From JBMNQH01 sp050944035 (lineage in GTDB: Bacteria > Bacillota > Clostridia > Oscillospirales > Oscillospiraceae), in NCBI GenBank assembly GCA_050944035.1, contig JBMNQH010000010.1, positions 1 to 64,000 on the forward strand: 64,000 nucleotides of DNA, given 5' to 3'. The number at the start of each line of letters is the position of its first letter. The first letter of the stretch is position 1. Positions 58,928 through 64,000 of this stretch are shown here, in pieces. The notes beneath the pieces were generated by a model. That model saw only the letters and a list, made by a program, of their open reading frames with translations, was not told the DNA's origin and ran no database searches. A program made the position numbers and the translations under genes.

Positions 58928-59517
58928 CTGGAATTGTTACGGATATCCTGCCGAATCTGGCAGTCATTGATTGCAACGGCGTGGGATACGCACTCGCTGC
59001 AACAACCACAACGCTCTCTCATCTCCGGGTTGGAGAGAAAGCAAAGCTGTATACCTATTCTTATATTCGCGAGGATTGTTTTGAACTCTTTGGATTTTAC
59101 AGTCTGATGGAAAAACGGTGCTTCGAACTTTTGATCGGCATCTCCGGCGTTGGCCCAAAAGCAGCGCTGTCGATGCTCTCCGTCGGCACACCGGAATCCT
59201 TTGCCTCCGCCATCATCAACGGAGACGAAAAGGCTTTGACCGTTGCGCAGGGAATCGGAAAACGAACAGCACAGCGCGTCATTTTGGAGCTGAAGGACAA
59301 GATTGCAAAGGAATCCTCCGGGATGGAGCTTCCAGGTCTTACAGTTCCACAACCCGGCGCTGTATCCGACGGTGGAAAACTTTCAGATGCCGCTTCCGCA
59401 TTGACTGTTCTTGGATACAGCAGCACGGAAATCAATACAGCACTCCGCGGAATTGACGTGGAGACGCTTTCTCTTGAGGAAATCATCCGTCTTTCCCTCA
59501 AGAACATGTTAAAATAG
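58912..59517 (+). CDS. ruvA: Holliday junction DNA helicase subunit RuvA
   Basis: Tetrameric protein that binds the four-way junction and loads RuvB. It starts MFYHIAGIVTDILPNLAVIDCNGVGYAL. Helix-hairpin-helix motifs are LLIGISGVGPKAALSMLS (about 75-92) and VAQGIGKRTAQRVILELKDK (about 108-127). The C-terminal RuvB-binding domain is DAASALTVLGYSSTEINTAL. The start is GTG 58912 with GGAGG upstream inside ruvC. Confidence 0.96.
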   Translation: MFYHIAGIVTDILPNLAVIDCNGVGYALAATTTTLSHLRVGEKAKLYTYSYIREDCFELFGFYSLMEKRCFELLIGISGVGPKAALSMLSVGTPESFASAIINGDEKALTVAQGIGKRTAQRVILELKDKIAKESSGMELPGLTVPQPGAVSDGGKLSDAASALTVLGYSSTEINTALRGIDVETLSLEEIIRLSLKNMLK

Positions 59518-59530
59518 GGGAGGTGTCCGC

Positions 59531-60574
59531 GTGAGCATCAATTATTCTGCAGAAGAACCAATGGAAGAACTTGTGACTTCGGCGACCATTCTGCCGGAGG
59601 ACAAAGCAGAGTTTTCGCTGCGTCCCCGCATGATCTCAGAATACATTGGACAGAAAAAGGCGAAAGAAAATCTGGAAGTTTTTATCAAAGCGGCAAAAAT
59701 GCGAAATGAGCCGCTTGATCACGTTCTGCTCCATGGTCCTCCGGGACTGGGTAAAACCACGCTGGCCGCAGTCATTGCCAATGAGATGGGGGTCAATATG
59801 CGCATCACCTCCGGTCCGACCATTGAAAAGGCCGGGGATCTTGCCGCACTGCTAACCAATTTACAGGAAAATGATATCCTGTTCGTGGATGAAATCCATC
59901 GTCTGAACCGGGCGGTGGAGGAGATTCTTTATCCAGCGATGGAAGACTATGCAATTGACATTATCATCGGGAAGGGTCCGTCTGCCAACTCCATCCGTCT
60001 GGATTTGCCGCGCTTTACCCTGATCGGCGCGACAACCCGGTCCGGTCAGCTGACTGCACCACTGCGCGACCGCTTTGGCGTCAACCTCCGTCTGGAGTTG
60101 TATACGGCAGAGGAACTGCAACAGATTGTAGCGCGCAGTGCCGGTATTCTGGGTATTGAAATTGAAACGGAAGGCGCCGCGGAAATCGCATCACGCTCCC
60201 GTGGAACACCGCGAATCGCCAACCGCATGCTGCGTCGTGTCCGCGATTTCGCCCAGGTCTGTGCCGGCGGCGTGATTACACGCGAGGTTGCCGACAGAGC
60301 ACTGACACAGTTGGAAGTCGATAAGCTGGGACTGGATTCTCTGGATCGCACCATGTTGCGCAGCATCATTGAGTTCTATGGCGGTGGTCCGGTCGGTCTG
60401 GAAACTCTGGCGGCCACAATCAATGAGGAAGCAATCACCCTGGAAGATGTCTACGAGCCCTACTTGTTACAGCAAGGATTTTTGACCCGCACACCACGCG
60501 GACGGTGTGTAACTAGGCGTGCTTATGAACATCTTGGAATGGAACAAATCGGGCAACAGGAGTTGTCTCTCTAA
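59531..60574 (+). CDS. ruvB: Holliday junction branch-migration ATPase RuvB
   Basis: Hexameric AAA+ motor. Walker A HGPPGLGKTTL (68-78), Walker B ILFVDEIHRLNR, sensor 1 in FTLIGATTRSGQLTAPLRDRFG and the arginine-finger region are present. The C-terminal winged helix has FYGGGPVGLETLAATINEEAITLEDVYEPYLLQQGFL TRTPRGR. At 347 residues it is standard. The start is GTG 59531 with GGGGAGG upstream. It follows ruvA after 13 bases. Confidence 0.97.
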   Translation: MSINYSAEEPMEELVTSATILPEDKAEFSLRPRMISEYIGQKKAKENLEVFIKAAKMRNEPLDHVLLHGPPGLGKTTLAAVIANEMGVNMRITSGPTIEKAGDLAALLTNLQENDILFVDEIHRLNRAVEEILYPAMEDYAIDIIIGKGPSANSIRLDLPRFTLIGATTRSGQLTAPLRDRFGVNLRLELYTAEELQQIVARSAGILGIEIETEGAAEIASRSRGTPRIANRMLRRVRDFAQVCAGGVITREVADRALTQLEVDKLGLDSLDRTMLRSIIEFYGGGPVGLETLAATINEEAITLEDVYEPYLLQQGFLTRTPRGRCVTRRAYEHLGMEQIGQQELSL

Positions 60575-60642
60575 CCAATCGTATAAAGATCACATATTAA
60601 TATATTACAAATCAGAATATAACATATTGGAGGCATAGCAAA

Positions 60643-62013
60643 GTGGGTAGATATTTTGGTACAGACGGTATCCGTGGAGTCGTCAATGGTACAGATGCCG
60701 GACATCGTTTGGATGCAGACATCGCATTTAAAGTTGGTCAGGCAGCGGCTATGGTACTCGCAGAGGGCAAAACGGAAAAACCTGTTTTTACAATTGGCAA
60801 AGACACAAGAATCTCTGGTGACATGCTGGAAGCGGCGTTAATCGCCGGCCTTTGCTCTGCGGGAGCTGACGTTATGGTACTTGGCGTTGTCCCAACGCCG
60901 GCTGTTGCCTATATCACAGTGGATGCCAGGGCAGATGCCGGTATTGTGATCTCCGCCTCTCATAATCCCTACGAACACAACGGGATCAAGATTTTCAATG
61001 GTCAGGGATTTAAGCTTTCTGATGCGCTAGAGGAAAAGATCGAATATTATATCGACCATCCGGAGAAATTGACAGAAAAAACACACAGCGATCTCGGCCG
61101 TGTTATCCACCGCGGACAGGAATATTTGGATCGCTATATTGAGCATATTGTAGAGGCCGCTGATACCATCCAACCCATGAAGGTGCTGATTGACTGTGCA
61201 AACGGCGCCGCTTCGCGTACGGCAAATCAGATTTTCAGTCGCTTCCCCCTAGATCTTGAGATCATCAAAGACCATCCGGATGGAATCAATATCAACGACG
61301 GCTGCGGTTCCACCCACATTGATCTGCTTGGTCGCATGGTACAGGCTGGCGGATATGATATGGGTATTGCCTTCGACGGTGATGCGGATCGCTGTCTTGC
61401 GGTGGATGAAACCGGTAGAGAGGTTGACGGCGACAAAATTATGGCGATCTGCGGTACAACAATGAAGAGCCAGGGCAAACTTAACGGCAATGCAATCGTC
61501 GCAACCGTGATGTCCAACATGGGCTTCCATGATTATACCAAGGCCAACGGTATGCAATTGGTCTGCACTTCTGTGGGAGACCGCAATGTACTGGAAAAAA
61601 TGCTGGAATGTAATTACAGCATTGGCGGAGAACAGTCCGGTCACCTTATCTTCCTAGAACACGCCACTACTGGTGACGGTCAGCTGGCCGCTGTAAAATT
61701 TCTCAGTATTGTTTCTTCCAGTGGAAGAAAGTTGTCAGAACTGGTTTCTGAAATTCCGGAATACCCGCAGATTCTGAATAATGTCTCGATTGCTGGTGGC
61801 AATGCGGTAAAGCAGGCAATTATGCAGAACCCTGTGTTGCAGGATTCTATTGCCGCAGAGGAAACAGCATTGCAGGGAAAGGGACGCATTTTGATTCGTC
61901 CTTCCGGAACAGAGGCCTTGATCCGTGTTATGGTGGAAGCACAGCAATCAGATGCCGCAAAAGCATGTGCGGAGCGTCTAACAGCTTGTATTGAACAATT
62001 GGCAAAGTCCTAG
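60643..62013 (+). CDS. glmM: Phosphoglucosamine mutase
   Basis: Converts glucosamine 6-phosphate to glucosamine 1-phosphate. The active-site serine is Ser106 in IVISASHNPYEHNG. The Mg loop is FDGDADRCL (about 245-253), the sugar loop GGEQSGH (about 327-333) and the phosphate loop RPSGTE near 423. Start GTG 60643 (MGRYFGTDGIRG) follows TTGGAGG. At 456 residues it is standard. An AT-rich 68-base gap after ruvB may hold its own promoter. Confidence 0.96.
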   Translation: MGRYFGTDGIRGVVNGTDAGHRLDADIAFKVGQAAAMVLAEGKTEKPVFTIGKDTRISGDMLEAALIAGLCSAGADVMVLGVVPTPAVAYITVDARADAGIVISASHNPYEHNGIKIFNGQGFKLSDALEEKIEYYIDHPEKLTEKTHSDLGRVIHRGQEYLDRYIEHIVEAADTIQPMKVLIDCANGAASRTANQIFSRFPLDLEIIKDHPDGININDGCGSTHIDLLGRMVQAGGYDMGIAFDGDADRCLAVDETGREVDGDKIMAICGTTMKSQGKLNGNAIVATVMSNMGFHDYTKANGMQLVCTSVGDRNVLEKMLECNYSIGGEQSGHLIFLEHATTGDGQLAAVKFLSIVSSSGRKLSELVSEIPEYPQILNNVSIAGGNAVKQAIMQNPVLQDSIAAEETALQGKGRILIRPSGTEALIRVMVEAQQSDAAKACAERLTACIEQLAKS

Positions 62014-62082
62014 ATTTCCTTCTGATATTCGTTCTTTTGCACGAATAAAAAAGATTACAGACCACATAATTTCATAATACTA

Positions 62083-62111
62083 TTGACTTTGGGTGGTTAG
62101 AATACTATAAT
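62083..62111 (+). promoter_or_regulatory. Promoter directly before the sigma factor gene
   Basis: TTGACT (62083-62088), 17 bases, TATAAT (62106-62111). The predicted start (about 62118) is only about five bases before ATG 62123, so transcripts from here would be nearly leaderless and would lack the AAGG site at 62114-62117. Confidence 0.7.
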
Positions 62112-62122
62112 GCAAGGTGAAT

Positions 62123-62743
62123 ATGACAGACTATACTGAATTCAGTGACGAGATTCTGCAGCCGATGGCTGCATCCGGTGATGCCGATGCTGAAGAACAG
62201 TTAATCGTGCGTTACAGAAGATTGGTTATTGCCTGTGCAAGAGGATATTTTCTAATTGGCGGTGACCGGGAGGACCTCATCCAAGAGGGTATGATGGGGC
62301 TTCTTTCCGCTATCCGAACTTATAATTTTAATAAGCAGGCAAGTTTCTGCACTTACGCAGAGCTGTGCATCACAAGACGGATGATTACAGCGGTTCATTC
62401 CGCCTCCAGAAAAAAGCACACGCCTCTCAATGAGGGCGTTTCACTGGATGACATCCTCTCTGATGAATTATTCATCAATGAATCGGGTTTTACTGAGGCG
62501 TTCCGGCGTATCCCTGAGGAGCAGGTTTTGGCCAGAGAGAGCGCGGACGAGATGATTCACACCTATACACGGTGTTTGTCAAAATTGGAAAGTGAAGTTT
62601 GTAAATTGTTTTTACAAGGGCTTTCCTATGGAGAAATTGCGGCCAAAACCGGTCGTTCTCCCAAATCCATTGACAATGCCGTACAGCGCATCAGACGCAA
62701 GCTGGCGCGATACCCTAACCTTGGCGATAGCAGCGAAAGCTGA
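62123..62743 (+). CDS. sigH: RNA polymerase sigma factor, SigH (Spo0H)-like
   Basis: Sigma-70 family factor of 206 residues resembling the early sporulation factor sigma-H. Regions 2.1-2.4 are LIVRYRRLVIACARGYFLIGGDREDLIQEGMMGLLSAIRTYNFNKQASFCTYAELCITRRMITAVHSASRKKH. Region 4.2 is LSYGEIAAKTGRSPKSIDNAVQRIRRKL. The GDREDLIQEGMMGLLSAIRTYN block is typical of SigH. I take ATG 62123 in preference to the in-frame GTG 62117. The gene suggests the lineage is or was spore-forming, though SigH also controls other stationary-phase functions. Confidence 0.88.
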   Translation: MTDYTEFSDEILQPMAASGDADAEEQLIVRYRRLVIACARGYFLIGGDREDLIQEGMMGLLSAIRTYNFNKQASFCTYAELCITRRMITAVHSASRKKHTPLNEGVSLDDILSDELFINESGFTEAFRRIPEEQVLARESADEMIHTYTRCLSKLESEVCKLFLQGLSYGEIAAKTGRSPKSIDNAVQRIRRKLARYPNLGDSSES

Positions 62744-62798
62744 ACGCATATAATACACACCCGAGCGGGTAACTTTTTTCAAAAAGAGAGGATTAGAC

Positions 62799-63074
62799 AT
62801 GTACGAAGATAAGACTTTAGTATGCAAAGAATGTGGAGCAGAATTCGTGTTTTCCGCTGGTGAGCAGGAATTTTATGCAGAGCGCGGATTCCAGAATGAG
62901 CCCCAGCGTTGCAAGGCCTGCCGCGACGCCCGCAAGAACAACGCACGCGGTCCCCGCGAGTTCTTTACCGCTACCTGTGCTGCATGCGGCGGAGAGGCAA
63001 GAGTTCCCTTCGAGCCCAAGTCTGACAGACCGGTATATTGCAGTGACTGCTTTGCCAAGATGAAGGCTGAGTAA
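62799..63074 (+). CDS. Zinc-ribbon protein with two CxxC pairs per half
   Basis: A 91-residue cytosolic protein of the zinc-ribbon family common in Firmicutes. The N-terminal half has CKECGAEFVFSAGEQEFYAERGFQNEPQRCKACR, and the C-terminal half has CAACGGEARVPFEPKSDRPVYCSDCF, giving two four-Cys zinc sites. GAGAGGA precedes the ATG. A strong terminator follows. Its role is unknown; some relatives are thought to bind nucleic acid. Confidence 0.85.
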   Translation: MYEDKTLVCKECGAEFVFSAGEQEFYAERGFQNEPQRCKACRDARKNNARGPREFFTATCAACGGEARVPFEPKSDRPVYCSDCFAKMKAE

Positions 63075-63102
63075 ATAAATCAGAATATTTCTTGATTTCA
63101 AA

Positions 63103-63137
63103 AAACAGACAGGGCATTTTACTCTGTCTGTTTTTTC
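63103..63137 (+). terminator. Terminator after the zinc-ribbon gene
   Basis: AAAACAGACAG and CTGTCTGTTTT pair around an 11-base loop, with a T-rich tail, about 30 bases after the stop. Confidence 0.85.
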
Positions 63138-63176
63138 TTTGCTCTTTTGAAATTCCGTGAGAAATTGAAAAAGGGA

Positions 63177-63205
63177 TTGAAATTTTTATATGGAGTGGTT
63201 ATAAT
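63177..63205 (+). promoter_or_regulatory. Promoter of the DUF1858 gene
   Basis: TTGAAA (63177-63182), 17 bases, TATAAT (63200-63205), 34 bases upstream of the start codon. Confidence 0.75.
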
Positions 63206-63238
63206 AACACAAGACAAAAAAATTGGAGGTACAACAAT

Positions 63239-63442
63239 ATGTTCCAGGTTACCAAAGAAACCATTATTGCTGATATTATGATGAATGCTCCCCAGACCAT
63301 GCCTTTGTTCCAGGAAATCGGCATGCATTGCATGGGCTGTGCAATGTCCAGCGGTGAAAATGTAGAACAGGCTTGTGCTGTTCACGGCGTTGATCCCGAC
63401 CTGTTCGTTACCAAACTGAACGCTTTCATCGCAACGCTCTAA
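63239..63442 (+). CDS. DUF1858 domain protein
   Basis: A 67-residue protein: ITKETIIADIMM-type start (VTKETIIADIMMNAPQTMPLFQEIGMHCMGCAMSSGENVEQACAVHG in blocks), with the CMGCAMSSGE motif. The CxxC pair suggests a thiol or metal function. The domain is often found alone or fused to oxidoreductases linked to hybrid-cluster or sulfur metabolism in anaerobes. GGAGG precedes the ATG and a hairpin terminator follows. Role unknown. Confidence 0.88.
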   Translation: MFQVTKETIIADIMMNAPQTMPLFQEIGMHCMGCAMSSGENVEQACAVHGVDPDLFVTKLNAFIATL

Positions 63443-63474
63443 GTTTGCAGTAATTGCCGGACTTCCCGGCTGAC

Positions 63475-63513
63475 GAAGAGCCGCCGGAACGCTTTGCTCC
63501 GGCGGCTCTTGCA
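63475..63513 (+). terminator. Terminator after the DUF1858 gene
   Basis: AAGAGCCGCCGGA pairs with TCCGGCGGCTCTT around a short loop (GC-rich, 13 or more base pairs), followed by GCATTGT. The tail has few U residues. Confidence 0.7.
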
Positions 63514-63532
63514 TTGTAAAAGGATCAATATT

Positions 63533-64000
63533 ATGGAAAAAATTCATCTGTCGGCGCGGATGGCGGCCGTAGCCAGTTTTGTACCAAAAGGGGCGCATCT
63601 CGCCGACGTTGGCACCGATCACGGCTATGTTCCGCTCTGGTTATTGCAGGAGGGACGGATTTCCACAGCAATTGCCTCAGACCTTCGAGAAGGACCATTG
63701 CAGCGCGCCGTCGCTTCCGCAAAGGCCGCTGGGCTTTCTGACCGCGTGGAATTTCTCCTGTGTGACGGACTGTCTCCGACTTGGGAAGGCCGTTGTGACA
63801 CTGTAATTATCGCCGGAATGGGAGGCGAGACCATTGTAGAAATTTTGCAGCGTGCCCCTTGGACGAAACAGGATGTTTTGCTGATCCTGCAACCGCAATC
63901 CAAGCTGGAAGTTCTACATACCTGGTTGCATCAAAACGACTATACTATTTCCCATGCTCGTCTGGTGAAGGATGCCGGACGAATTTACAGCATTTATGCC
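63533..64000 (+). CDS. trmK: tRNA (adenine22-N1)-methyltransferase TrmK, cut by the window end
   Basis: Partial: 156 residues visible, no stop before base 64000. SAM-dependent methyltransferase that modifies A22 of tRNA. LSARMAAVASFVPKGAHLADVGTDHGYVPLWLLQEG (about 5-40) is motif I with the TrmK-specific GTDHGY. IASDLREGPLQRA and TVIIAGMGGETIVEIL (about 90-105) are further family blocks, followed by LQPQSKLEVLHTWL. The start ATG 63533 has AAAGGA upstream. The C-terminal coiled coil is outside the window. Confidence 0.92.
   Translation, partial: MEKIHLSARMAAVASFVPKGAHLADVGTDHGYVPLWLLQEGRISTAIASDLREGPLQRAVASAKAAGLSDRVEFLLCDGLSPTWEGRCDTVIIAGMGGETIVEILQRAPWTKQDVLLILQPQSKLEVLHTWLHQNDYTISHARLVKDAGRIYSIYA

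Noticed and set aside
1..64000. CRISPR array
   Set aside because: No regularly spaced identical repeats were seen; the repeated hairpins are individual terminators with different sequences.

Overview
The window looks like chromosome of an anaerobic, spore-forming-lineage Clostridia (Bacillota, probably an Oscillospirales/Ruminococcaceae-type gut bacterium). The evidence is Gram-positive LPXTG-type pilins with sortases, strong AGGAGG ribosome binding sites, an Spo0H-like sigma factor, a Tyr-dependent ThiH, clostridial secondary alcohol dehydrogenase and compact operons closed by long hairpin terminators. No rRNA, tRNA or CRISPR array was seen. Taxonomy below class is a guess.

Layout. 0.2-5.6 kb: sortase-assembled pilus operon (major pilin, class C sortase, minor pilin, a zinc-repeat/AP2 DNA-binding protein, class B sortase). 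5.8-9.1 kb: single genes (azoreductase-like flavoprotein, cysteine hydrolase, AI-2E family permease, permuted papain-like protein). 9.1-12.7 kb (minus): thiS-thiF-thiG-thiH-thiE thiazole operon with a consensus promoter and a hairpin attenuator instead of a TPP riboswitch. 13.0-15.7 kb: amino-acid ABC importer. 15.8-25.3 kb: aminotransferase, glycerol-dehydrogenase-like protein, secondary alcohol dehydrogenase, NlpC/P60 hydrolase, TrmO, two phosphohydrolases and a Na/Pi cotransporter with Pho-box-like repeats. 25.5-33.8 kb (minus): an eight-gene aromatic amino acid operon (DAHP synthase, tyrA, aroB, aroA, aroC, pheA, aroE-aroK fusion, aroQ), nearly all overlapping, preceded by a leader peptide rich in Phe and Tyr codons and an intrinsic terminator. 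This is textbook ribosome-mediated attenuation. 34-36.1 kb: two alkyltransferase-family proteins, a thioesterase and an HD protein.

36.5-53.4 kb (minus): a 16.9-kb integrated island. Its ends carry a 14-bp direct repeat lying in the 5' end of a low-molecular-weight protein-tyrosine phosphatase gene. The island carries a replacement start for that gene, while the original start codon is stranded on the far side. Cargo is a type I restriction-modification operon (hsdM, hsdS, a four-Cys small protein, a decayed SNF2 helicase, hsdR) plus a 2688-residue helicase/nuclease protein. Relics of mobility are a Tn916-type excisionase, a MobC-like stub and a frameshifted XRE regulator; no integrase or relaxase remains.

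53.5-64 kb: citrate synthase with a coupled MarR regulator and a second MarR, then glmS (structured leader, no recognisable ribozyme), ruvC-ruvA-ruvB, glmM, the sigma factor, two small metal/Cys proteins and the start of trmK. The most interesting items are the aromatic leader-peptide attenuator, the island with its gene-restoring attachment site and giant defence-like protein, and the unexplained leaders of thiS and glmS.
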